A stretch of 64,000 bases of DNA from Hsuehochloa calcarea. Its lineage: Eukaryota; Streptophyta; Magnoliopsida; Poales; Poaceae. The translations under genes and the position numbers were made by a program. Numbering within the stretch: position 1 is the stretch's first letter; the number at the start of each line of letters is the position of its first letter. The stretch lies in NCBI GenBank assembly GCA_036346395.1, contig CM070594.1, positions 28,057,385 through 28,121,384 on the forward strand, given 5' to 3'. This document shows, one piece after another, positions 1 through 10,228 of this stretch. A model generated the notes under the pieces. It was not told the origin of the DNA. It was given only the letters and a program-made list of their open reading frames with translations, and ran no database searches.

Positions 1-72
1 CTCCCGAACTTGTGAGATTGTGCTACTTAGCTTTTAAACTTGCGCCGGCCGGTTCGCTTGATGCGATGTCAA

Positions 73-567
73 GACTTTGTTTGCTCCGAGTCCGGTGGAC
101 TCGCCGCCGCCTGCTCCGCCATGTTCATCGCCCCTTTCACCACGCCGAGGAACGCGACCGCGTCTCGCTTCGCCGAGCTCCACCGTCGCAGCTTGTCGCC
201 GTCCTCGCGCTTGCTTCCTTCCGAGTCGATCAGAAGAGAGAGAAGTACATTCCTTAACGCAAAAGCAGGCACTGCATTTCTCCTCACGGTGATTCGCCAC
301 CACCTTTTATGTTAGCAAACGACTAAATGGACTTCGCAAGGTGAGTAGCTTCCACTCTAGTACTAGGAATGTATTTCTCTCTACTGACGACTCAAAGGAG
401 GCAAGGGCGAGGGCGCGACAAGTCGCAACGGTGGAGCTTCGCGAAGATGTGAGCACTGTGCGCCTTAGGCCCCAATAATCCGCTTTTATCGGTGTGAGGT
501 GTCGGAAACGATGAACACAGTTAGAACGGGGTGACAACGAGTCCACCGGACTCGAAAAGGACGAAGT
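73..567. repeat. Inverted-repeat (fold-back) element
   Basis: The left arm (about 73-253) is the imperfect reverse complement of the right arm (about 366-567), with a spacer of about 112 bases. The best-matching blocks are the self-complementary CGAGTCCGGTGGACTCG at 91-107 against 538-554, and the stretches 171-253 and 366-445. The arms differ by many small gaps, so the structure is old. ORFs in both arms are mirror images of each other and match no protein I recognise. It could be a fold-back transposon or two inverted fragments of one repeat. Confidence 0.7.
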
Positions 568-599
568 CGCCGGTATTGTATTCAACGAACTTTACTTAA

Positions 600-1372
600 C
601 ACAAGTTCAGAGAGCTAAGTGGAGATAGCTTTGCAAGTTCAAAGGGCTGAAAAAGTATGACACAACCTCACAAGTTCAAGAGACTAAAAAAGTACAATAC
701 AAGTTTAAAAATTTAAATGGTATAACCTCACAAATTCAAGAACCTGTAACGTAATTTTATGTTTAGCAGAACATCTATGGAGTCTCTGGAATGGCTACAA
801 GATTCCAACTTTAAGCACTCACTCAAAAGCGGCTTCCGCACTAATTTCTTACCCAAATCTCATTGCTACACGTGGCAATCCTGCATTTTACTCACTCAAA
901 AAGCAGCTTTCGCACTACCCGCTCATTTTACGGTCTATTTGAAACACAGGAATTTCACAGGACTTTCACATCCAACTATTCAAGTTCCACAGAAATTCAA
1001 AAAATATCCTATATTCTAAATAGGGCCTTAATATTGAAAAATATTTGAAACATATGCATTTAATTATTTGGATAGTAACTCATGTAGGGACTGATTTTCA
1101 GAATGGCAATTTACCCTCCATGTTCAACAATAGATAATACGGTAGGAGAAAGGTTAGGGTACGAAAACAGAGCCACAAAGGAAATCACGGCTTCTTTTTC
1201 TGCTCAATAACCACCCTTTTTGGATCTATGTAAGCACAGGAGATGTTGCGCAAGACCTCGACAACTTCAAAAAATCGACGTGGACCGTCCCTGCGGTACA
1301 ATAAAATTTCAGAAAGCAAACTTGTTCTTGGTTGGATTGTCTACTCCAATTGTCCGGATTTCATCCTGGTTG
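600..1372. other. AT-rich flank with degenerate tandem repeats
   Basis: Between about 600 and 750, a unit of roughly 50 bases containing variants of 'caagttcaaaggctgaaaaa' followed by 'acaacctcac' recurs three to four times with divergence. From 760 to 1372 I see no gene. The short ORFs at 759-1048 and 1220-1546 have no recognisable product, and the second runs into the LTR that starts at 1378. Confidence 0.4.
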
Positions 1373-1377
1373 TCCGC

Positions 1378-1797
1378 TGTTACTCGCTGGAGTCTTGCTG
1401 TTGGTGATAGCAAGATCCTTACTCTCATGGAGAGGATGACACTTGGAGATGGGGCAATTTTTTGTTACTATTTCACGCGAATGCCATACCAACTCGAGGG
1501 TTGGGGATACATATTTATAGGCTGCCAACCACCAAGCATATGCTAATATACTAGTCTAAGATGTCTGTCCTATGATACCAAGATGCTGTCCTAAGATGCT
1601 TGTCCTATGACACCAAGATGTCTGTCCTATGACACCAAGATGCTGTCCTAAGATGCTTGTCCTATGACAACCAAGATGCTGTCCTATGACAGTCAAGATG
1701 CTTGTCCTATGACACTCAAGATGCTGTCCTTAAAGCTGCTGCTCAAGATCCATATGCCTACCCCACAAAGACCACAAAGATGTGGATTTATTCATCA
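1378..1797 (-). repeat. 3' LTR of the minus-strand copia element
   Basis: It is about 420 bases and matches the LTR at 8934-9358. The stretch from about 1560 to 1740 consists of iterated units of 20-28 bases of the form 'aagatgctgtcctatgacac'. In the orientation of the element these lie in U3, a usual place for iterated enhancer-like elements. The two LTRs carry different unit arrangements. Confidence 0.9.
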
Positions 1798-4690
1798 TTC
1801 TCCCCTAAGTCTTGTGCGCCGCCTTGTGGGAGAATTGAACTATCCCGATCCTAGAGCAGAGCTCGAGGAATTTGACCCTCCCAAGAGGCTTGGTGAAGCA
1901 GGTGTCCGCAAGTCGATCCGTGGTGTTGATGTAGCTCGCTTGATGTCGCTTTCATCCAATGTACCGGATGAAGTGGTACTTCACCCGGATGTGCTTGTCG
2001 CTCATGGAAAACTGCAGTCGAGCGACTTGTCGCATCATCCTAAGAAAGATAATTTAGCTTTGGTAGCGATCCTCTCAAAAAGGCCTTTGATGACTCTTGT
2101 GAATCTTCTTCCGATTTTCATTTGCTTGTTTATCCGCTATTCATGAAGAGGAGCTTGAAAGTATTCTCAAGTTGTTCTCGCCGAGGAGTTCACCAACAAA
2201 TGAGCAGCCAGAGTGCTCCTAGAACATGCTATGAAAGTGGTGAGCTAATCATATCCGGCAAATTGCCCCAAGTCAAAGGTAAGAGCAATCATAAGGAAGG
2301 AAAGCTACCTTGAAGAAGCCTCCTTTCAACAAATCAAGGTATGAGGCAAATAAGCTTGTGAAGGTCGCCACCGCCTAGGTCTCTCGCCGAGGAGTTCACC
2401 AAGCGCCGAGCGAGCCAGAGTGCTGAGTCAAGGAGGAGGAGATCCTCAAGGCAAAAGAAAGGGAAGGCCAAAGACTTCACCGGCATGTGCTTCATGGTCG
2501 ACACCGATTTACATTGATGATGATGAGGTATCTTTTCTTATGATTAGCTCGCTAAATATGATTCTATAGTTGAGCAATTGCTTAGTCAAGATGAAGCGCT
2601 AGAATTTGTTATGACAAAAATAAGAAATTAGAGTCAAAGATTAACAAATTGAAAGTAGAGCTTAAAATCAAGCTAAGACTCTTGAACTCGATGAATGTTT
2701 ATCTTGTCATGCTATGCATTCAAATTACCAAGTTACAATCCGCTCATAATATTTGTGTACAACAACTTGAGAATGCTAACTGAACTAAATGAAATTAAAA
2801 GTGCTCCTTGTGAAAAAATGTTTAGAATCTAGTAAATTGATTGCTTTTGATGTGTTTGATTCTAGCCCTTGACTTCATGCTTAGAAAAAGAACGTGAAAT
2901 CAAAGATATCTTAGAAGTCGCTAGAGTCAAATATGCAAAACTTAAGGACAATATTGAAAATACTACTTGTGCTTCATGTTCCACTCTTAAACTTGAAATT
3001 GCTTTGTATAAGGAAAATCTATGGATAAAACTTGTGATTCTTGTGTTAACTTGAGAAAAGAAAATGCTTACCTTCATGATACATTAGAAAATTTTCTAAA
3101 GGTAAGAAACAATTAAACATGATTCTTGACAAGTCTAAAACTCCTTATAAGAAGCAAGGTTTAGGATTCAATTCTTTTCAAGACAATTCAAACCCAAAAG
3201 TCATTCAAGTCTTGGAAAAAGGTTTAATTGAATTCAAAACCCAACTCGCAAAACATCTTTAAATCATGCAGTTTTGCCTAACCTTGTATTAATTCAAATG
3301 GTGCGCCTTCTAGTGGTACCAAGTACCATTGCACTTATTGCAAAAAGGGTGGACATTTGATTGAATATTGTTGGCGAGGTTGAAAAATGATAGGAAAAAT
3401 TTTGATAGAATTTCATTCATGCAACCTAGAGCTTCTATGAGACATGGTAACACCGAAAGAATAAACTCGATTAGGATTTTTATCTCATGCAAATCATTAT
3501 GTTTCTAGATGCCCACCCGAGCGCCACCGCTTCGCGAGAGTTCTCGCCGAGGAGTTCACAAGCGGGCCGAGCGAGCCAGAGTGCTCGAAGTCGGTTAAAA
3601 GTGCCTTTTTAAATGGTTTCATAGATGAGGAAGTGTATGTTAAGCAACCCCGGTTTTGAGGATCCTAAATATCCAAATCGTGTTTGCAAATCTAAAGCAT
3701 TATATGGTCTTAAACAAGCCCCTAGAGCCCGGTATGATAGACTTAAGACCTTCTTGCTTAAAAATAATTTTGAGATGGGTAAAGTGGATAAAACTCTATT
3801 TATTCTTAGACGTGATAATGACTTCTGCTTGCTCAAATATACGTGGATGATATTATTTTTGGTGGTTCCTCTAATGCTCTTGTTTCCAATTTTCCGACAC
3901 TATGTCCAGGAATTTGAGATGAGTATGATGGGAGAGCTTAATTACTTTTGGGACTTCAAATCAAGCAATGCAAGGAAGGAACTTTTATCCATCGACGTAA
4001 GTACACTAAAGATCTACTCAAACGCTTCAACATGGGTGATCGCAAGCCAATTACCACTCCCATGGCAACTTCGATCGCTTTTGGATCCGATGAAGCGCCA
4101 CCGCTTCAAGTGTCTCGCCGAGGAGTTCACCAAGCGCCGAGCGAGCCGAGTGCTCGAGTCGGGCGTGGAAGCCGCTATGTACTCGGCCTCACATAGACAT
4201 TCGCCACTTCCTTAAAGATCATGTTGAAAAAGGTGATATTGTGATGCACTTCAGAGAGTCCAAGCTCAATTGGCGTATATTCTTACCAAGCCTTTAGATC
4301 AAACCGCATTTTCCTCCTTAAGAAGCTGAGTTAGGTAATTTATCCTTATGGGTTGGTTTGAGCTCGCTTATCTTTTAAAATTGATGAAGCTTTGCCTATT
4401 ACCCTTGGAGCTTTTGTATTTCAATTTTGCTCAATGTCACTAGTTCTTTGACTTGCTAGAATTATCATGCTTTTACATGTGTAGCTAAGTCTTTGCTATA
4501 TGAACTAGAACCTTTAAACAACTCAAACTAAGAAATTGCAATTTGTGGATGTTTTAGCGAGTTATGAATTAGTGCTCCTCTGTGACATTGGCCCCTGCTG
4601 TAATTGCTTTGTTAGCTCTTTGATATAAAATTGACCATTACTTGAGCTTTTGTGTTCTTGAGATTCTAAAATGCTTTGTGAAAATGAAAC
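1798..4690 (+). pseudogene. Degenerate plus-strand Ty1-copia fragment nested in the minus-strand copia
   Basis: This block lies between the broken pol end and the 3' LTR of the host element but reads on the opposite strand. Gag-like text appears at about 1850-2520, including the stretch from KGKSNHKEGKLP to the acidic FTGMCFMVDTD region. Reverse transcriptase follows at 3600-4080, with LYGLKQAPRA, DKTLFILRRDNDF and a YVDD-type box disturbed to TWMILFLV by a frameshift near 3840. At 4180-4330 the RNase H tail is recognisable from the DIRHHFL and ILTKPLD motifs. Protease, integrase and half of RNase H are missing. No LTR belongs to it. Four copies of one GC-rich motif sit at or near the internal deletion points (see findings). 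No active product is possible. Confidence 0.8.
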
Positions 4691-7600
4691 ACACCGACAG
4701 GCCACCACCGCCGCTTGATCGATCGCCACCTAACGAGGCACTTGCCGAGGAAGAAGAGAATCCCGCTTGTGCTCTTGCCGTGTCGATGTCGCCGCGTGGT
4801 CCGCCGCTATACCCGATGAAGTGCGCCGCCGGACACCTCGGTAGTGCAAGCCGTAGTCGGAGGTGCCCGCAACGTAGCGGAGGATCCTCTTTACGGCTCG
4901 CGATGCTCCGCCGCTTGCCGCCGATGAACCGACCGACGAGCCGACGGCGAACGCCAGATCTCGACGCTGCGGTGGACGAGGTAGCGAAGGTCGCCCACGA
5001 TGCGCCGCAGATCGCGTCGCGGCCCACCTCCTCCGCCGCGGCTCACGACTACCACCTCTCCTCCATAGGAGTGTGGGCCGGGTTGCGGCCGGTGAGCCCG
5101 CCACTGACGGCGCGCTTGGCGAGGCGGTCCGACGAAGGGAGATGCCGAGTCGCCCCGGTGGACCTCGATCCCTGTGTAGAAGGAGAGGAGCCCTGTCGCT
5201 CATCCGAAGGCGGTCTTCATCTCCGCCTTGAATGCCTCGACCTCGCCTCCTTGGAGCCGGTGATCAATAGGTCGCCGACGAGACGCCACCGCCAGGTGCT
5301 GCCGCTTTGCCCCACCGTAGACCGCACTCGTGCGCGCTCCGCCGAACCCCATTTGCTTGAGGGTAGAGTCCACCTTAGCGCCTGTGCTCGTGGTGCCCGC
5401 CGCAGCTATGAGGGCCTTGCGCAGCGGAGAACCTTGCCCTCCTTGTCGGGATGACGAATCCCGCGGCCGACGGACGAGGCCTCCTCCTTCAAGTCGCCGC
5501 TGAGGAAGGCGACTTGACGCCCATGTGATGGACGCGCCAATCCTCCCGGGCCGCAATCGCAAGGAGAAGACGAACGGACTCTGCGCGCGCGACGGTGCGG
5601 CGCCATCGGTCGACTTCTCCGCCGTGATAAAGCCTCGTGCCACCAAGCGAGCCTTGTGCTTGACGATGGCGCCGGCTTCATCCCGCTCGCCTTGAATACC
5701 CACTTAAGGGTGATCGCCGGTGACCAGCAGAAGATCCGCCACCCCACGCCCGGCCCGCCGACGGCGCCCATCTCTCGCTTATCGCGACACGCCACGCCGC
5801 TCTCCTCCGCCGCGGCGAACGAGGCTCGCCGCCGTCGCGACGCCAAGCGCAGCCCGCCAAGTCGTGGCCGCGCCAGCCTGTGGATGGGCCGCCGCCGAGG
5901 ATGTTGTCCATGGTACGATAGCGCAGAGGCTTATCGCCGTGGTAGGCGCGACGCGTCCTCGCCGTGGAGACAATGGAGTAGTGAACTCCACCGCGCGCGC
6001 TGCCGTGGACCGGTTATTGGGGCCGATCCCGTGGTGTGGCCTCCGTAGGAGAGTGGTGAGCCGCGCGGAGAGCGGAGGACCGTGGTGAAGAGCGGGCGAG
6101 CCGGTGCCGAAGTGGTGGAGCACTCGCCGAGCCGGTGGCGAGCAAGGTGTCGGGTGGACGAGCTCGGTGAAGACGAGCCGCTAGCTCCCCTGCTTCTCTC
6201 GGCGGACGAGTCGACAACAAAGTCCCCGAGAGTCGGTCGAACCGCCGCCCACCGCCTTGTCCCACGCCCGCCCGCCTTCGCCGAACACAACGCCACGCGA
6301 GATGCGACGCTACCGGTGACAGGTCGAGGATGCGTAGGCCTCGAGCCTCCGCAGAGCCGGCGACCACTCCCGAGTGCTCCCGCCGCCGAGCTTACAGATG
6401 TGACCAAGCTCCTTGGTGAACGCGAGGGAGCCAAGACCCGCAAGTGGAGACCGCCGCTTGCGCCCATGCTAAGCCTCGTGACGGCGCCCCGCCGCCGAGC
6501 GCTTTGGTAGGCGAAAGCGTTGAGGATGTAGACGGCCGCCATACGACGCGAATTCACCGCCGGAATTCGCCACCGTTGAAATCAGGAGCAAAGACGCGCA
6601 GCTTTGCGCCGCGACTCGCCCCGCAGCAACTGCAGGCGCGCGATGGCATCCGCAGCCTCTCCTTGTCCGCCGAGGACCATCACCCACATATAGCGGAGAG
6701 ATCGCCGACGAGCGCAGGAAGTAGCGCCGTCCTCCCGGTGGCCGGTGTCACCGCCACACAAGTCCCCGTACAAGCTCGAGCCTCTCCTTGGCTCTAAACT
6801 CGCCACTGGGAAAGGGGAGTCGCCTCGCTTCGCCAACACGCAGACGCCGCAGAATCGCTTCCACATGGTCAAGGCACGGCAGCTCGCACCATTTCCGTGG
6901 CACCGAGCCGCCTGTGGCCTCGGGCGAAGGTGCCCAAAGCGCCAGGTTATCGCCACGCCGCCGCCCCGACGAGCAAGAGAGAGGGTTGTGCCACCGCACG
7001 TGAAGAATGTAGAGTCGATTCGCGCCGTTACCTTGGCAAGAAGGCGGCGCGAAGATCCCAACCGCAAAGACTCGCGCTCGATCTCGACACGCGAGCCGTC
7101 TCATCCACCGTCCCAAGCCGATGATGGAGTTGTGCAGATCGGGATGTAGTAGACGCCGGTGAGCAACCTATGCTCACCAACACGGTGGTGAAGATGACGG
7201 AGCCGACGCCTTGATTTCCACGCCGAGGCGCCCCCAAACTTGACTGAGCCTCTGACGCTAGATTCAAACTCGCGAAGAACTCCCGCCGACCGGTCATGTG
7301 ATGGGTGGCGCCGTGTCGAGGCACCACCCGCCGGCCTTGTCGCTGTTCGAGCCGTAGCCGAGGAGGGCATGTGCTTTGACTCGCCAAGGTGGAGGAGAGC
7401 CACCGCGCCGTCGCCTGAGGTAGTTCGATGCTCGCATGAGCAATGAACAGAGCCACCGCCCTCCTCCTTCTCGCTCGCGCGACGTGGGCCTCGCCGCTGC
7501 CGTGTCGCCGACAACTCGCCCAATGACCAAGCTTGCCGCAGCTTGTGGCAAGAGTCGCCTCGCGCCGGCTTTGTTGCTTGCCGCGCCACCTCGGGCGCCC

Positions 7601-8930
7601 ACGATCATTACCCCTAAGACGCCCTCGCGCCATGCTCGGCGTTTTGCGCCGCTTGCCGCGCTTGCTATGCTTGCGTCACCGTCGTGGAAGAAGGCTCCTT
7701 CTTCCCGCCACCTTGGCCGGGCGACCCACCGCTCGAGCGAGGAGGAGTTTCCACCAATGGAGACGGGTCCCAGAGGCGCCGTGGCTCATCGCCCAACAAC
7801 CTTGAGGCGACCCAACGCCTCGATCGCCATCGTGAGAGGTCCAGCAGAGACTGATCGAGCGGGCCGCCCGCTTGTACTTCTCGGGACGCAGCTGAAGAGC
7901 TTTTCCACGCCTCTCCTCGCCGAGGTGTCGCCGCCGAATCGCACTACCGCAATGAGTGTTGAGACGAGAACAAAGTCATCCACGCCCTCACCGCTTGAAG
8001 GCCAAGTGCTCCCACCCGCGCGGCGCCCGCAATGTAGACTTACGCGCGCGCCGCCGCCGATGCGCGCCGCAAAGAATGGCGCCCTGCCTCTTTGGCACCG
8101 CTTGTTGGTAAGCGAGAATCGCATCTCGCGTGGATCGCAGCGATGAGAGCATCCAGCCGCCGATCCCGGTCGTAGTCGACGCCGCCAGACCGGATCGCAT
8201 CCCACATATGCCGCACTGAGTTTTACCTCATCACCGCAGCCCACTCGACATAGTTGGTCTTGGTGAGGGTTGGCCACTCGCCGGGGCCGACGCCCTCGAC
8301 GACACTGGTACCCGTGGTGACCACGGCATCAGATCGGGAGAGAGCCGCCGCCGCGGGAAGGCCGCGCCTCCGCCGACCCGCACACCGCCGCCGCGGCGCG
8401 CCTCCAGAGCGCCACCGCCGGCTCGCGCCGTTCGGCCGGGCGCCGCACTGTGCGGCGCTGCCGCCCATCGCGCCGCCGCCACGCTTCTCTCTCCAGGCCG
8501 CTCAAGGTCCGCGCGACGCCATCATCGGTAGAGATGGAGCTCATTGCCGCCGCAAGAAACCTTGACTCTCCGCGGCGCGCGACGCTGGCCAGACCGCCGC
8601 CGCCGCCGCTTCCACCTCGCCTGCCGCCGCCACCTCCGCCGCCACCTTTGACGCTTTTCCGCCGCAGCTGTCTTCGCTGTGCTGCTGCTGCTCGCTGCCG
8701 CGAAGCTCGGCCGCTCACGACGCCGGTGCTCGAGGCGACCGAAGGCCGAGATTGCCTCGCGACATGGCGCGCATCGGGGCCGCTGCGAGAGAGGGTCGCT
8801 CGACGAGTCACGCCCGCCTCCGAGAGGAGTGAGCGGGATGCCGAGCCGTCACGCCGCGGGCTGGGCCGCCGCGAGGTCGAAGACGGAGATGAGCAGAGAT
8901 GCTCAGCACAGGATAGTATGGCTCGATACC
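4690..8930 (-). pseudogene. Decayed gag-pol polyprotein of the minus-strand copia
   Basis: Read from 8930 down, copia domains come in the normal order but in changing frames. Gag includes WPTLTKTNYVEWAAVM near 8230-8290. Protease-like sequence near 7100-7340 includes THHMTGRREFF. Integrase lies about 6080-7070, with the HLH.../VCVLAK zinc-binding remnant, LPFPSGEFRAKERLELV and then NSGGEFASY. Reverse transcriptase is at 5200-5700 (EAGAIVKHKARLVARGF, STLKQMGFG, EVEAFKAEMKTAFG). The RNase H start is at 4730-5030 (VKRILRYVAGTSDYGLHYRG). It breaks off near 4690, where the nested fragment begins. The region is very GC-rich, so long ORFs also appear on the plus strand. Dozens of small deletions make it non-coding today. 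Confidence 0.85.
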
Positions 8931-8931
8931 A
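8920..8931 (-). other. Primer-binding site of the minus-strand copia
   Basis: On the minus strand the bases two positions inside the 5' LTR read TGGTATCGAGCC, close to the TGGTATCAGAGC complement of plant initiator tRNA-Met used by copia elements. This fixes which LTR is the 5' one. Confidence 0.8.
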
Positions 8932-8933
8932 CT

Positions 8934-9358
8934 TGTTACTCACGGAGTCTTGCTGCTGGTGATAGCAAGATCCTTACTCTCATGGAGAGGATGACACTTG
9001 GAGATGATGCAATTTTTGTTACTATTTCTCACGCACGCCATACCAACTCGAGGTTGGGGATACATATTTATAGGTTACCAACCACCAAGCATATGCTAAT
9101 ATGCTAGTCTAAGATGTCATCCTATGACACCAAGATGTTGTCCTAAGATGCTTGTCCTATGACAATAAGATGTCTGTCCTATGACACCAAGATGTTGTCT
9201 TAAGATGCTTGTCCTATGATACCAAGATGCTCATATAACAGTCAAGATGCTTGTCCTAAGATGCTGTCCTATGACAGTTAAGATGCTGTCCTTAAAGCTG
9301 CTGCTCAAGATCCATGTGCCCACCCCACAAAGACCACAGTACATGGACTTATTCATCA
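8934..9358 (-). repeat. 5' LTR of the minus-strand copia element
   Basis: It is about 425 bases, TG...CA on the minus strand, and abuts the target duplication TCCGC at 9359-9363. U3 (about 9115-9300) consists of iterated 20-28-base units built on 'aagatgcttgtcctatgaca'. A TATA box lies downstream of the repeats in the reading direction. Confidence 0.9.
9065..9072 (-). promoter_or_regulatory. LTR TATA box
   Basis: TATAAATA on the minus strand within the 5' LTR, between the iterated U3 units and the gag side. The same octamer is kept in the 3' LTR near 1512-1519. Its position suits the retrotransposon promoter. Confidence 0.55.
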
Positions 9359-9363
9359 TCCGC

Positions 9364-9956
9364 AACGTTGAATTTCAGCGCTTAACTCGGGTTCTGAAGA
9401 AAATTCAGAAACAAACTTGGATTTTTTCACTTGTGGCTGTCAAGTCATGCATCATCACCACGCTGAACGTGTTTAGCTCGCACATGGTTTCACAGTGTTT
9501 ACACGATGTCAGGAATCGAGGAACAGTTGCAAAGTTTTTCCCTTGATATGCACATTACATACAGTTCTATTTCCTGGCGAATGGCGAGCAGGCACACACA
9601 CTGGTTGTACCTGTGTGAATAATGGAAAACAATGTCCGAGTGCTAACCAATATTCCACTGGGTGTACAGTACAGTGTACAGCAGGACTATATGTCTGCAA
9701 GATCACTGCAGCATTATTCATAAATTAGTATATACTAGGATCATTCACATTATCTTCTCATGATAGTCATGAGATGGAATATTTTTTATATTACACATCA
9801 CATAAGCAGGCATCAAGCCCACTCCGGACATTATCCAGTATAGTGTCCGCAAGCAGTGTACATTATAAACAAGAAAAGGAGATCCTCTCAGACGAGCGTT
9901 CATTATTCTGTCCTCAAGAAAATTTCCTTCGTGGGCACTGAGAGTTGGTAGTCAGC
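9364..9956 (-). other. SPP 3' untranslated region and downstream flank
   Basis: This stretch follows the SPP stop codon on the minus strand. It is AT-rich and holds no supported gene. The 3' UTR probably covers at least 9720-9956. I cannot fix the polyadenylation site. The ORFs at 9247-9546 and 9495-9728 have no recognisable product. Confidence 0.45.
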
Positions 9957-10228
9957 CTAAAGTTTGGACGCCTGCTCATCCCCAGAATATCCTTTGAGCC
10001 ATGTCTTGTGGATGTGTGTTAGCACGAAGCCCTCAGGGGTATCAGGCTGAGATCAGAAAAACAAATATAGCATAGTTAAGAATATGTTTTATGAGCTTAT
10101 GCAAACATATCCACTGCAAAGGATATGCCTATGCACAGCACACGAGTTTTTTTGGTTTTTGGCTGAACATAAATGTTCTACCTTTACATTCAGCGCAAGA
10201 CTTGTCAGACAGCACGCCCGCACATCAC
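9957..10228 (-). CDS. SPP1: SPP coding exons 7 (47 bases) and 8
   Basis: Exon 7 (10228-10182) adds GDVRACCLTSLALNVK after the phase-1 end of exon 6, with acceptor CCAG and donor GTAGAA. Exon 8 (10046-9957) reads PDTPEGFVLTHIHKTWLKGY and ends nine residues later at a TAG. This is the conserved C-terminus of grass SPP proteins. The 47-base exon is too short for ORF searches and would be lost by most gene callers, leaving a protein ending at the 20743 exon. Frame continuity across both junctions is the main support. Confidence 0.9.

Larger units (their letters stand above)
1378..9358 (-). mobile_element. Complete Ty1-copia LTR retrotransposon, minus strand
   Basis: Two LTRs in direct orientation bound this unit (1378-1797 and 8934-9358). 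Each starts TGTTACTC and ends TTCATCA on the plus strand, which gives TG...CA on the coding strand. The 5-bp target duplication TCCGC flanks it exactly (1373-1377 and 9359-9363). A primer site resembling initiator tRNA-Met lies just inside the right LTR, so transcription runs right to left. The internal region holds a decayed copia gag-pol (about 8930 to 4690) and then a plus-strand piece of another copia between pol and the 3' LTR. The LTRs differ by scattered substitutions and repeat-number changes, so the insertion is not recent. Confidence 0.92.

Noticed and set aside
4642..8962. Many long plus-strand ORFs (for example 4642-5454, 7436-8146, 8450-8962)
   Set aside because: They are the antisense of a GC-rich copia polyprotein on the minus strand. 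Their products are low-complexity R/P/A/S text with no domain.
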